A stretch of DNA of 64,000 nt from the NCBI RefSeq assembly GCF_001886195.1, contig NZ_JXLB01000013.1, positions 20,642 to 84,641 of the forward strand. The letters are read 5' to 3'. The position numbers were made by a program, and so were the translations under genes. The DNA is from Enterococcus ratti. Lineage in GTDB: Bacteria > Bacillota > Bacilli > Lactobacillales > Enterococcaceae. Shown here in pieces: positions 1 to 9,139 of the stretch. Position 1 is the first letter of the stretch. Each line of letters starts with the position of its first letter. The notes under the pieces were generated by a model. It saw only the letters and a list, made by a program, of their open reading frames with translations. It was not told the DNA's origin and ran no database searches.

Positions 1-551
1 CAGTACAGCAATCCGGTCAAAAGAACCACAGTCACTAGAGCAAACAAATAAATCATGCGCCATGAAAAAAGACTAGCTACCAATCCTGAAATCGTTCGTG
101 AAAGTAAAATTCCCACTAAGAGACCGCTTAATAAAGTACCTATCACTTTTCCTCTTACTTTTGGACCGGCTAGTACCGCACCATAAGGAATAATAACTTG
201 CGGTACGATTGATAATAAACCGATTAAAAACGAAGCACACGCAAATAACGTAAAAGACGGCGCAAAAAAAGCAGCTAGTAGTGAAATAGCAGACAACGCA
301 GACATTCGGATAATCAGTTTTGGTCGATCCACCACATCACCTAATGGTACTAAAAAAAGCAAACCCACTGCATAGCCTAGTTGTGTCAACATCGTTAAAA
401 TACCAATCGCACTTGTACTAACAGACAAACTTGCCGCAACTTTGGTGCCAATTGGTTGAATATAATACATGTTTGCTACCACAACACCACATGTAATTGA
501 TAAAAGTAAAATCAATGAATGTGTTAACATATTTTTTTCATTTTTCTCCAT
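1..551 (-). CDS. MFS transporter, N-terminal part (runs off the window)
   Basis: The start codon is at 549-551 and the frame stays open to the left edge, giving 183 residues. The visible part has about five hydrophobic spans. A cytoplasmic loop reads PLGDVVDRPK, which matches the MFS motif A position between helices 2 and 3. The stretch NMYYIQPIG in helix 1 is common in 12-helix drug or sugar-efflux MFS proteins. It is therefore a membrane permease. Its substrate cannot be told from this fragment and the C-terminal half is outside the window. Confidence 0.85.
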   Translation of the reverse strand, partial: MEKNEKNMLTHSLILLLSITCGVVVANMYYIQPIGTKVAASLSVSTSAIGILTMLTQLGYAVGLLFLVPLGDVVDRPKLIIRMSALSAISLLAAFFAPSFTLFACASFLIGLLSIVPQVIIPYGAVLAGPKVRGKVIGTLLSGLLVGILLSRTISGLVASLFSWRMIYLFALVTVVLLTGLLY

Positions 552-751
552 TTATGTCCCTCATTTCCCTTTATTAGTTTACAACTTCTAGAAAAAATTG
601 AAAACAGAAAAATTCAGAATGTTGTTTCTTTTCTGCTCTACATTTTAAAAAATAAACCTTGAATTTTTCATGACTAAAGTAAGAAATCAACTGAACTATT
701 GAATAGAATGCACTCTTTTTGTGAAACGACTATAAAAACAAATCAGATAAT

Positions 752-1429
752 TTATTGCAAATGATGCTGCCGACGGTCTTTATAAATAATTACAATTAAA
801 AAAGTAAACACAAGAACACTTGCTACTAACAAAATAGCCATCTTACTGTAGCCGTGGAATAAAGCTTCTCCTCCACAAGCATAGAGTAAAGAAGATGGAA
901 CGGCTCCAAAGATGATGGATAGAATGACTTCACGGATTTGTAAATTTAAAGTCGTGATGGCAAAATTGATGACAGAAGATGGAATTACTGGAACCATATA
1001 GCCAATGACAATACCGACTTTTGGGTGTCTCATTTTACGGATTGCTTCTACCCAGCAATTTGATTTGGTAGAACGAGTAAAAGACTTTAAATGTCGCATC
1101 AAGAAAATTGATAATAGATTGCCATACACATTTCCAAAAACATTAATTAACGTTCCTAACAAAGGGCCATAACTTAAACCTACAAGAACACCGATAACCG
1201 AAGTAGGCACACCCGGCACTGCACACATAATGCCAGTAAGTAAAACTAATATTAGAGCAGCAGTAAAACCATGAGAACGAATACTTGTCATCATTTGTCG
1301 CCGACTTGCTTTAGGATCAAAAAAAATTTGGATATCTATCTGATATTCTAAATACAATCGATAGCTAATAAAAACAATCAGTAAGATACCGCTAACAAAC
1401 AATAAGATACGCAATTTTCTCGCTGTCAT
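752..1429 (-). CDS. TVP38/TMEM64 (SNARE-associated) family membrane protein
   Basis: A 225-residue integral membrane protein with an N-terminal membrane anchor (about residues 7-27) and a central VTT/DedA-like core. The diagnostic glycine-rich run is visible at about residues 80-115: GVLVGLSYGPLLGTLINVFG then NVYGNLLSIFLMRH. A second conserved segment reads GYMVPVIPSSVINFA. Family members sit in the cytoplasmic membrane and related DedA proteins take part in lipid or undecaprenyl-phosphate traffic, so a lipid-transport role is inferred only. It is transcribed alone, with about 200 bp to the MFS gene downstream and about 285 bp to the regulator gene upstream. Confidence 0.85.
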   Translation of the reverse strand: MTARKLRILLFVSGILLIVFISYRLYLEYQIDIQIFFDPKASRRQMMTSIRSHGFTAALILVLLTGIMCAVPGVPTSVIGVLVGLSYGPLLGTLINVFGNVYGNLLSIFLMRHLKSFTRSTKSNCWVEAIRKMRHPKVGIVIGYMVPVIPSSVINFAITTLNLQIREVILSIIFGAVPSSLLYACGGEALFHGYSKMAILLVASVLVFTFLIVIIYKDRRQHHLQ

Positions 1430-1715
1430 TTTTTCACCTACTAAAAAATAATTGATTCTTTATAAGTGTATCATAAAAGTAAAAAAGGTCCTCTTGTGGC
1501 AATCAAGCAAAAATAGGCTGTCTACTTACCTATTAAAAAGAACTACGTATTTATTTGAAACGATGCTTTAATCTCTAAAATTGTTCTGTCTCACAAAAAT
1601 TAACTAGTTATAATCATTGCTAAAAACTTTTCTTTTGTTAAATGGCATTTCATCAAAAAACAAAATACCACTAGCTCATTTTTTTAACGGTTGATTCAAT
1701 AACTAGTAAATTGCT

Positions 1716-4031
1716 TCAGATGTAGGCGGTTAATTCAATCAAACTAATCGCATTTGATTCAAGTGTAATATAATAAGAAAAACGATCTTCCAGCTCGATT
1801 TCAAACGCTTTCATTCTTGGGTGAGTGGTTCTTTCAATATATTCTTGCAGCTCGACATCTAAATGTTTAATTTTTCGAAACTGATTGTACGTATAGTAAA
1901 CTGCGCCATTATGATGGTCAAAATCAATTTGCTTGATCTGGTAATAGCTTGAAGGCAATTCTTGAATATTTATTGCTAACGATACTTTATAACTATTTAA
2001 AAAACTTTCTTCTGATGAAAGATACGGATCAAAATAATTACTGTTCCATAAAAGCAATTGATACTTATTTCTATTTTTAACCAAAAGATATTCTTTTCCC
2101 ATTGCGATTATCTCGCCTTTAAGTCGTTGAAGCAGCCACATACAATAATAGACGGGACGTTTATTATTTTGAAAATGAAATAATTCAAGTCCATCATTCA
2201 AAAGTTGGTCAGAAAGACTCATGCTTTCGTATAATTCAATATTTAACCAAAAGCCAACCCCCTTGACTAAAGGCAATAGTTCCAAATATTCTTGCAAAAT
2301 AATTGCGCCTCTAAAAAAAGTACCGTTTGTCACTCTTGTCTTTCCGGTAATGGTATTCCAATCCATTAAGTAAAGCGGAACATTTAGCTCATGTTCTTTT
2401 AGCAAATGTTTGATATAATTGGTTTTTTTGAACAAATACTGGTGGATATCTTTAATGGGTACAACTTCTTTTTCTTGTGAAACAAGTTTATTAGGATCAG
2501 CGGAATAGGTTAAAAATTGGCAGAAAGGAGCAACAGTTTTTAAAAAGAAAATGATATCTTCCTCTTTAAACTCTCGAGAATCTGCAAGGGGAATCGTTGC
2601 ACCGATTTCTATATTTTCAGAAATACTAATAAAATAATTCCTTAATTCATGAAAAAGATAATTCTCTTGTTCAATTGGTGGTAAATTGAAATTAATTTTC
2701 CACGTTTCAATTGTATTTTTTCCAAACTGATTGTGCAAATGAACAAAAAATTTTCGGTACAAACTTTCTTTCAACAACTCTTTCACCTGCTGAGCGTTCA
2801 CATTAAATATGACACCAATCGCATGCCTATCTAGAAAAAGCAATATTTTATCTAATTGCTCAAAAAAAGGAAATGAATTTAATTTTGTCTTTTTTGCTAA
2901 CTGAAAAGAAGAGGGACATTGAGAAAATAACTGGTGGAACTGAACATGAGTAATCATCTTTTCTTTTTTTAATACTAAAAGTTCTTTTTGAATCGAATCC
3001 ATCGCTAATTTATCTAATGATCCAATATTTATAACAAAATCTCTCTCTTTTATTTTTAAAGAACGATTCGACATTTTTATGTCTATCGCTTTATTTTGAA
3101 CATCTATGTTCATTGAATGAACCTTTTCTATTTGGTTTTGACAATATTTATAAAGTAAAGTGACCATTTCTTTACGCTGCTCATTTTTTCTTAATACCGA
3201 TAAAGAATCTAAATTTTTAGTTAATATTTCTTTCGTGTGTTGTATCCGATAAGTTGTTGGCGGTACATTAAATTTTTTTTTAAACGCTTCTCGGTAAGTT
3301 TTGCTATTCTTAAAACCATTATTTTGTGCGATTTGTTCAATACTTCGTTTCGTATAAAGTAATTCTTTTAGACTATGATTGATTGCTAACTCCCTCAAAT
3401 AATCAGAAAAATAAGTACCAGTCTGTTGTTTGAAAAACTTTGACAAGGCTGGTGCAGACAAATAAAAGTGTTCTGCTACTTTCTTCAATGAAAGTGATTT
3501 TTGAAAATTTTCTTCGATATAATTAAGTATCTCATACAATTTTGGCTGCTCGTTAAACGGATAAAAACAAGTTTGTGACTTACTGAAATGCTGGACTAGT
3601 CCGTACAATAATTGATTGAATATAATATTTTCTTTTATTTTCTTTGCTATTTCTTCTCCGAATTCTAGCAAACATAATTCTGCTAGTTGTGTTCTCATTT
3701 GTTCCATTGCCGTTAATTTGCCTTGTTCTTTGCTTTTAGGAATACATTCAAATTGTACGTGAAAAACCATAGGAAACTGCATCACAAAAAATAACGTGTC
3801 AATTTGAAGCTCTATGTAAACTACATGCTTTATTGAAAGTGGTTTTAATTCAATTCGCTCATTTATATTAAATACAAACATATCTCCTGAGGATAATTGA
3901 TAGGCTTTATCCTGCTTTTCCACCATCATCTCTCCTTCTAAAAGTAATAAAAGAGTGATCTCCCGATAATATTTTTGTTCATATTTTTCAGAATCGTTAA
4001 AACGAATCTTATAATTTCGTTCATATTTCAT
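1716..4031 (-). CDS. AraC-family regulator with GH39-like C-terminal domain
   Basis: A start at 4031 is preferred because an AGGAGG lies 9 bases upstream; a TTG eight codons earlier is possible. The protein has 771 residues in three parts. An N-terminal cupin-like sensor occupies about residues 1-130. A double helix-turn-helix AraC DNA-binding domain lies at about 165-262 (SLKKVAEHFYLSAPALSKFF, IEQIAQNNGFKNSKTYREAF, ending KKKFNVPPTTYR). A C-terminal part of about 450 residues resembles the glycoside hydrolase 39 fold of xylosidase-type AraC regulators (for example YLMDWNTITG). It is probably a ligand sensor, not an active enzyme. It is divergent from the amidohydrolase/MFS pair at 4221-6820, which makes that pair its likely target (inference). 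Confidence 0.85.
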   Translation of the reverse strand: MKYERNYKIRFNDSEKYEQKYYREITLLLLLEGEMMVEKQDKAYQLSSGDMFVFNINERIELKPLSIKHVVYIELQIDTLFFVMQFPMVFHVQFECIPKSKEQGKLTAMEQMRTQLAELCLLEFGEEIAKKIKENIIFNQLLYGLVQHFSKSQTCFYPFNEQPKLYEILNYIEENFQKSLSLKKVAEHFYLSAPALSKFFKQQTGTYFSDYLRELAINHSLKELLYTKRSIEQIAQNNGFKNSKTYREAFKKKFNVPPTTYRIQHTKEILTKNLDSLSVLRKNEQRKEMVTLLYKYCQNQIEKVHSMNIDVQNKAIDIKMSNRSLKIKERDFVINIGSLDKLAMDSIQKELLVLKKEKMITHVQFHQLFSQCPSSFQLAKKTKLNSFPFFEQLDKILLFLDRHAIGVIFNVNAQQVKELLKESLYRKFFVHLHNQFGKNTIETWKINFNLPPIEQENYLFHELRNYFISISENIEIGATIPLADSREFKEEDIIFFLKTVAPFCQFLTYSADPNKLVSQEKEVVPIKDIHQYLFKKTNYIKHLLKEHELNVPLYLMDWNTITGKTRVTNGTFFRGAIILQEYLELLPLVKGVGFWLNIELYESMSLSDQLLNDGLELFHFQNNKRPVYYCMWLLQRLKGEIIAMGKEYLLVKNRNKYQLLLWNSNYFDPYLSSEESFLNSYKVSLAINIQELPSSYYQIKQIDFDHHNGAVYYTYNQFRKIKHLDVELQEYIERTTHPRMKAFEIELEDRFSYYITLESNAISLIELTAYI

Positions 4032-4055
4032 TTCTTTTGTCCTCCTAACACTCAA

Positions 4056-4220
4056 GTTCTATTAATAATAACATACCTATGTTAATAATTGTTCGCTTAT
4101 TCATACTTTAATTTCTATGCCTATATCTGAAAATACAAATATAGGTAATTTTAGAAATTTTACGCATGGAATATTTATCTAAAAGAACTATACTAAATTT
4201 TAAAAGAAGGAGGTCTAACT
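4056..4220. promoter_or_regulatory. Divergent control region between the AraC regulator and the M20/MFS operon
   Basis: The 165 bp between divergent genes carries three similar half-sites around ACCTAT: 4071-4085 (forward), 4116-4129 (forward, GCCTAT) and 4136-4150 (reverse complement). A TATACT at 4187-4192 is a plausible -10 box for the rightward operon, but there is no good -35, as expected for an activator-dependent promoter. A strong Shine-Dalgarno (AAGGAGG) precedes the ATG at 4221. Assignment of the repeats as AraC-protein sites is inference. Confidence 0.35.
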
Positions 4221-5411
4221 ATGACTACGCTACAAACAAAATTATTCGCAGGCTTAGAAAAAAGAAAAGCTGAAATGATTGCTATTCGAAGATACCTACA
4301 TGAAAATCCAGAATTATCTTTTCACGAAACGAATACTGCTCAATATATCGAAAACTTTTATCAAGGAAAAAATTGTAAAGTGACCACCCATGTAGGGGGA
4401 GGAAATGGTATTATCGTTGACATTAAAGGCGGGATTGCTGGTCCGACAATAGCGATCCGCGCCGATTTTGATGCTTTACCTATTCAAGAAAATACTGGAC
4501 TTTCCTTTGCGTCAAAAGTGCCGAGTGTCATGCATGCTTGTGGTCATGATGGACATACTGCTTATATGATGATTTTAGCAGACTCTTTGATCGAAATGAA
4601 AGAAGAAATAGCTGGAACTATTCGTATTCTTCATCAACCTGCTGAAGAAGTTCCACCGGGAGGAGCAAAAGGGATGATTGAAGCTGGCTGTTTAGAAGGT
4701 GTCAGTGCAGTTCTAGGGATACATGTTATGAGTACGGAAGAAGTTGGCTGTGTCTATTACCATAAAGGTGCCATTCAAACAGGACGTGCTACCTTTAACA
4801 TTTCTTTCCTTGGAAAAGGTGGACATGGCTCTATGCCACAAGAAGCCAATGATGCCATTGTAGCTGCTTCACAATTTGTTACTGCTGTGCAAACGATTGT
4901 AAGTCGCCGCTTAAATCCTTTTGATACAGCTACTGTTACGATTGGTTCTTTTGATGGTAAAGGTTCTGCAAATATTATTAAAGAAAATGTCACGCTCACA
5001 GGTGATGTAAGAGTAATGAAAGAAGAAACGCGCGACCTTGTTGAGAAAGAATTTCATCGGATTCTAGATGGAATATGTAAAGCCTTTAATATTACCTACA
5101 AACTTGATTATCAAAATGATTATCCTGTTCTGATCAACGACTACAAAATCACTGACATGGTGATATCTGCTTTAGCACAAGCAAAAATTCCCGTAAAAGA
5201 TTGTGGTCCTCAGACTCCATCGGAAGATTTTGCATACTATGCATTAAAAAAACCAAGTTGCTTTTTCTACGTAGGTGCTCATAAAAAAGGAACACCGATG
5301 TATCCACATCATAACCCTAAATTTTATATTGACGAATCATGCTTAGAAATCGCTGCAAAAGCAATGGGTAGTGCGGTATTATATTATTTATCTAATGAGG
5401 TTAAAGCATGA
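4221..5411 (+). CDS. M20 family amidohydrolase / metallopeptidase
   Basis: A 396-residue M20D-type enzyme related to N-acyl-amino-acid and hippurate hydrolases. Metal-site signatures are present: RADFDALP at residues 80-87, HACGHDGH at 105-112, and PAEEVPPGG at 140-148 with the catalytic glutamate. A C-terminal HHNPKFYIDE gives the last histidine ligand region. The inserted lid/dimerisation domain runs from about 185 to 295. No signal peptide is present, so it acts in the cytoplasm, hydrolysing an amide bond of an imported N-acyl amino acid or small peptide. It overlaps the next gene by four bases (ATGA), so the two are translated together. The exact substrate is unknown. Confidence 0.92.
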   Translation: MTTLQTKLFAGLEKRKAEMIAIRRYLHENPELSFHETNTAQYIENFYQGKNCKVTTHVGGGNGIIVDIKGGIAGPTIAIRADFDALPIQENTGLSFASKVPSVMHACGHDGHTAYMMILADSLIEMKEEIAGTIRILHQPAEEVPPGGAKGMIEAGCLEGVSAVLGIHVMSTEEVGCVYYHKGAIQTGRATFNISFLGKGGHGSMPQEANDAIVAASQFVTAVQTIVSRRLNPFDTATVTIGSFDGKGSANIIKENVTLTGDVRVMKEETRDLVEKEFHRILDGICKAFNITYKLDYQNDYPVLINDYKITDMVISALAQAKIPVKDCGPQTPSEDFAYYALKKPSCFFYVGAHKKGTPMYPHHNPKFYIDESCLEIAAKAMGSAVLYYLSNEVKA

Positions 5412-6820
5412 ATCAAAAAGTAGTAAATAAAAAAAGCAGTGAAGAGTTTCATGGAAACAATTATTTACTTACCGGAATTGTTTTCAGTGTGTTGACTTAT
5501 TGGTTATTTGCCCAATCCTTGTTGAATATAGCACCAGTTGTACAAAATGATTTAAAAATATCTTCAGGAATCTTAAATATCGGTACTTCCATTACAGGCT
5601 TAATTTCAGGGATTTTTATTGTAGTTGCTGGTGGTTTAGCTGACAAACTAGGTAGAATGAAATTAACCTATGTGGGGCTTATTTTAAACGTCATTGGTTC
5701 ATTAGCATTAGTAATAACTCATGGAACAAATTTATTTATCCTTGGGAGAATTTTCCAAGGATTAGCTGCTGCATGTATTATGCCAGCTACTATGGCACTA
5801 ATAAAAGCCTACTATCAAGGAAAAAACCGCCAAAAAGCGTTAAGTTTTTGGTCGATTGGTTCATGGGGGGGATCAGGTTTTTGCTCTTTTTTTGGTGGAG
5901 AAATCGCTAGTACTTTAGGTTGGCGTTATGTCTTTATTTTTTCAATCGTTCTTTCCATCTTAAGCACTGGCTTAATTATTGGTACACCCGAAAGCAAAGT
6001 ACAACAGGATAAAAATAAATCCTTTGATAAGATTGGGTTACTCTTATTTATTGTTTCAATGGTTGCTTTAAATATTGTTATTTCAAAAGGTTCCGAAATT
6101 GGTTGGATAAGCATAACTACTTTCATTTTAGCGGGGATCGTGTTAATAGGGATCTTCTGCTTTTATATAATAGAAAAGAAACAAACCAATAGCTTCATTG
6201 ATTTTACTTTGTTTGAAAACAAGGGATACCTCGGTGCCACCATTTCTAATTTTTTACTAAATGCAGTTGCTGGAACATTAATTGTCATCAATTCTTATAT
6301 TCAGCAAGGAAGAGGATTGAATGCTGCAAAAACAGGCATGCTGTCAATAGGATATTTACTATTTGTTCTTTTCTCAATTCGCATTGGGGAAAAACTATTG
6401 CAAGTAATCGGTGCTAGACAACCCATGATTTTAGGAGCACTCGTTTCCGGGTTAGGAATTTTTCTGATGATGCTCACTCCATTTGACGATCAAATATATC
6501 TTACTCTTGTTTTTATTGGCTATAGCTTCTTTGGTCTAGGACTAGGAATTTATGCTATTCCTTCTACAGATACAGCTATTTCAAGCGTGCCAAATGAAAA
6601 AGCAGGTGTAGCATCTGGTATTTATAAAATGGCAAGTTCACTAGGTGGGGCGTTAGGCGTTGCTATTTCTGCTTCCATTTATAATGGAATGAGTACAAAC
6701 TGGGATTTTACAAACGGGGTAACGTATGGCTTACTTGCCAACCTTATTTTTTGTATGTTCTCCATCTTTTCAGTGGCATTCATTGTTCCAAAGAAAAACA
6801 TTTCCTCTAATGCTGTTTAG
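5408..6820 (+). CDS. MFS transporter, DHA2 (EmrB/QacA) type
   Basis: A 470-residue polytopic membrane protein with roughly 14 hydrophobic spans. Motif A is visible as GGLADKLGRMK at about residues 75-85, followed by LGRIFQGLAAACIMPAT, typical of the 14-helix drug:proton antiporter family. It is translationally coupled to the M20 hydrolase. Such pairs usually move the substrate or product of the hydrolase, so an importer or exporter of N-acyl amino acids or peptides is plausible, but drug efflux cannot be excluded. Both genes are probably under the divergent AraC regulator. Confidence 0.88.
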   Translation: MNQKVVNKKSSEEFHGNNYLLTGIVFSVLTYWLFAQSLLNIAPVVQNDLKISSGILNIGTSITGLISGIFIVVAGGLADKLGRMKLTYVGLILNVIGSLALVITHGTNLFILGRIFQGLAAACIMPATMALIKAYYQGKNRQKALSFWSIGSWGGSGFCSFFGGEIASTLGWRYVFIFSIVLSILSTGLIIGTPESKVQQDKNKSFDKIGLLLFIVSMVALNIVISKGSEIGWISITTFILAGIVLIGIFCFYIIEKKQTNSFIDFTLFENKGYLGATISNFLLNAVAGTLIVINSYIQQGRGLNAAKTGMLSIGYLLFVLFSIRIGEKLLQVIGARQPMILGALVSGLGIFLMMLTPFDDQIYLTLVFIGYSFFGLGLGIYAIPSTDTAISSVPNEKAGVASGIYKMASSLGGALGVAISASIYNGMSTNWDFTNGVTYGLLANLIFCMFSIFSVAFIVPKKNISSNAV

Positions 6821-6952
6821 AAAAAACAAAAAAATACGGGTATTAGCACTATATAATACGTGAACGGCTGTGAAAAAAGCACAGACTCCTTACACTGTTC
6901 CACTTATTTAAGCTAATTTGATTTCTTCCAGTCCCCTATGAACGGACTAGTG

Positions 6953-7002
6953 AAAAAAAGAAGTTAAGAACCTTATAAAGTCAAGGCTCTTGACTTCTTT
7001 AA
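6953..7002 (+). terminator. Terminator after the MFS gene
   Basis: Arms at 6958-6972 and 6984-6998 (AAGAAGTTAAGAACC / GGCTCTTGACTTCTT) pair with two mismatches. The hairpin is A-rich on its left side and followed by TTTAATT, about 130 bp past the stop of the MFS gene. Confidence 0.6.
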
Positions 7003-8175
7003 TTAAATTTGATTAAATCATGGATTGCCTTTAGCAAAATATTTTATCTTCATTATATTTACCTATTTGTTTGATGATCTCTTAAATACTTGAGCGATAT
7101 TGATTATAAATGATTTTTCTTCTATACTTTGGTGTAAATACAATGGGTATTTGTATAGCCACTTCGGATGGACTAAACTATTTTCTTTCGTAGCTTTTCT
7201 TATTCCTCACCCGCTTAGCAGGTGGTTTTATGTTTCACTCGCTTTGCGAGCTCAACTAGGTCTAAAGAAAATAATAAAAATAGAGAACCCTTAATTTTCC
7301 TTTTATACCTTTTCTTAATTTTTTTCTGCTTGTTAAATCTTCTGAAAAGGTAAATAGTTTGATCATTAATAAATATTTTAACTACGTAATAATTAATTTT
7401 ATCTAGATTCACTTTGGTTAAATCTAAACAACAAGGTTCTTGCTTGTAAATTTCTTCAATAATATTTTCAATGTTTCCTACTTTTAAATCAGAAAACTCC
7501 AATGTGTCGTCTTCCCTACCCAATTCATTGTATTTTTATTGCTCTTAATCGAAAATATTTTTTTCAAGTGAATTTAAATATAAAATATTTAAATTTTCCC
7601 TTAAAGATTTTTCTAAAACGGATATGTAAGCCGTATAACCATTTTTACTCTTTCCAATAAATGAAAGATTAAAACTTTTTTCATTCGTAATATCTGCTTC
7701 ACTAATATTTTTTTACAAATTGATGTCCACAAATTTTCCTCCTAAAAATTTATATTTGCCACTTCAATTAAAACAAAAGCGAGAAAACAAGGTCTCAAGG
7801 CTTTCATCGGCAAATATATTCTTTGAGGATTGTAGAATTACATTAATACAGTGGAAACGTAAGCTCAAGTCAAACGTTTATGATGTAAAATAATACTTTA
7901 CGATTTATATAATCATAGTTTTTTAATATAAATGTTAAACAAATTAATATTGTATCACGTAATTATATGCTTAGCTTATTTTTTTGAGATATTCAAGTAC
8001 CAATATTTGATAGTCTGAAAATTGTTTTTCAAAAAGATTCCTTAAATTCTATTTCATATAAAATTTTAGAATGACCCAAATTTTTTCCAGTGACATTTTA
8101 TTTTCTATTTTAGAAATTATAGTTTTCTGGTCTTTTTATTTTTGATTATAGTAATATAAAAGGGGGGAGACACTA
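7003..8175. other. Gene-poor, decayed intergenic region
   Basis: About 1.2 kb with no intact gene that I can support. It contains the possible YcaO fragment listed separately. Two small dyads lie at 7209-7251 (ACCCGCTTAGCAGGTGG, then CTCGCTTTGCGAG). Short frames are repeatedly interrupted by stops. The base composition is even more AT-rich than the flanking genes. It probably represents the remains of an accessory element next to the phage integration site. Confidence 0.5.
7215..7700 (-). pseudogene. Possible remnant of a YcaO-type cyclodehydratase C-terminus
   Basis: A 102-residue open frame (7215-7523) contains IENIIEEIYKQEPCCLDLTK then INYYVVKIFI. This is similar to the stretch near the end of SagD/YcaO proteins in which an acidic-rich helix is followed by a D-T/V-T-P-like strand and V-V-R-V-I-V-P. 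Upstream on the same strand, 7549-7697, a second open piece (SFNLSFIGKSKNGYTAYISV and beyond) ends in stops, so the reading frame is broken. I do not see the ATP-binding glutamates of YcaO. The resemblance is by eye and weak; it could equally be an unrelated small protein. Confidence 0.25.
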
Positions 8176-8367
8176 ATGGGGCAAAGTTCTTCAAAAAAAG
8201 AACCACAAAAGAAATTAAGAGCAAGCATAAAAAGGTTATCTCGTTCAACGGAATCATTACAAAAAACAAAGAAAAAGTTAAAAGATGAGAAAAGAAAAAC
8301 GAATGATAAAGTTGAAAAAAATCCGGATTTAAAAGAAGTAATAGTTTCGAATTTTCAAGATAAATAA
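8176..8367 (+). CDS. Small lysine-rich protein of unknown function
   Basis: A 63-residue protein with a perfect Shine-Dalgarno (AGGGGGGAG) six bases before ATG and a strong terminator directly after it, so it is a real single-gene transcript. Almost the whole length is polar and highly basic (SSSKKEPQKKLRASIKRL, then KKKLKDEKRKTNDKVEKN). It is predicted to form a helix or coiled coil with no membrane span, cysteines or leader-peptide motif. I do not recognise the family. A nucleic-acid-binding or structural role would fit the charge but is a guess. Confidence 0.6.
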   Translation: MGQSSSKKEPQKKLRASIKRLSRSTESLQKTKKKLKDEKRKTNDKVEKNPDLKEVIVSNFQDK

Positions 8368-8381
8368 AATTAATATGTACT

Positions 8382-8412
8382 ACCCCTCTTTTTAATTAGA
8401 GGGGCTATTTTT
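8382..8412 (+). terminator. Terminator of the lysine-rich gene
   Basis: A seven-pair GC-rich stem, CCCCTCT (8383-8389) with AGAGGGG (8398-8404), is followed by CTATTTTTA. It lies 15 bases past the stop codon. Confidence 0.85.
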
Positions 8413-8646
8413 ATCGTTTTGGAACATTCAAATACCAACATCTATCATAAGCTCCTCCTTTTATGTTACCAGTTGGATCATTTGTGGCACGCATCATGAC
8501 ATACACTTTTTATTAGAGAAATCGCACACGTTGAATGCTATGTGATAGCCAACATTTCCATAAGTTTTATAAATTTGGTTCACTTCATTATAAGAAATAC
8601 CATTTGCTTTTACTCGTGCTAATTCTTTATCAATGTTGTAATCCAT
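8411..8646 (-). pseudogene. Frameshifted small gene, family unknown
   Basis: Reading from ATG at 8646 gives MDYNIDKELARVKANGISYN and continues to NKKCMS-stop. If one base is restored in the A-run near 8507, the frame continues as VYVMMRATNDPTGN to a stop at 8411 (AYDRCWYLNVPKR at the end). The total length, 236 bases, is one short of a multiple of three, consistent with a single-base deletion in an originally 78-residue protein. I do not recognise it. It is convergent with the lysine-rich gene and its stop overlaps that gene's terminator. Confidence 0.45.
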
Positions 8647-8662
8647 AATTTGAAATAACTGT

Positions 8663-9075
8663 AAGAAGAACGATAACTAAAAATTCAAAAGGTGAATTGG
8701 TGTTAGGAAAAACGACTAAAACAAAATCATCTAAACGAACGTTAAGCATAGATAATAAAACGATGATGGTGTTAAAAAAATGGTATTGTAGCGCCTACCA
8801 CTCCCAATCGTTGGTTAGAAAAAATATGTAATGAATATGGATTTGAGAATATAAAAATCCATGGGTTTCGTCATACTCATTGCAGCTTGCTTTTTGAAAA
8901 TGCTATGGAACGACATTAGTCAATGGCTAAAAGTGATCCAAGAATGAATGGGACACTCCAACATTCAAACGACATTAAATATTTATAATCATGTGACGAA
9001 AAAAGCAAAACAGAATTTTGAAAAACAATTTGCTAATTTTGCTACATTTAAAAAATTGATTCAAAAGTTAATTCA
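8663..9075 (+). pseudogene. Remnant of a phage-type tyrosine integrase (catalytic domain)
   Basis: Pieces in two frames read GKTTKTKSSKRTLSIDNKTM, PTTPNRWLEKICNEYG, IHGFRHTHCSLLFENAM, MGHSNIQTTLNIYNHVTKKA. These align with the catalytic half of the intact integrase at 29204-30349 (IHGFRHTHCSLLFEAG, LGHSDIHTTMNIYTHVTKKQ). The HxxR box and the final tyrosine (in IYNHV) are present. However, there is at least one frameshift near 8780 and stops near 8917 and 8943, and the N-terminal half is missing. It is followed by a terminator and an rplL-type att core, the same arrangement as the intact copy. Confidence 0.85.
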
Positions 9076-9084
9076 TTCAATGAA

Positions 9085-9119
9085 TAAAAAAAGGAATCCC
9101 TTGGCGCACAAGGGATTCC
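9085..9119 (-). terminator. Terminator between the integrase remnant and the att core
   Basis: A ten-pair perfect stem, GGAATCCCTT (9093-9102) with AAGGGATTCC (9110-9119), has a run of A on its left, which is a T-run on the minus strand. It is therefore a leftward terminator. It sits 20 bases from the att core, just where the rplL terminator would stand in an uninterrupted chromosome. It is either the displaced native rplL terminator or the end terminator of the older element. Confidence 0.85.
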
Positions 9120-9139
9120 CAATACTCAAAAAATGAATC

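Noticed and set aside
7100..7294. Rightward 64-codon frame
   Set aside because: No ribosome site, odd composition, and it crosses two small palindromes; it is probably noncoding.
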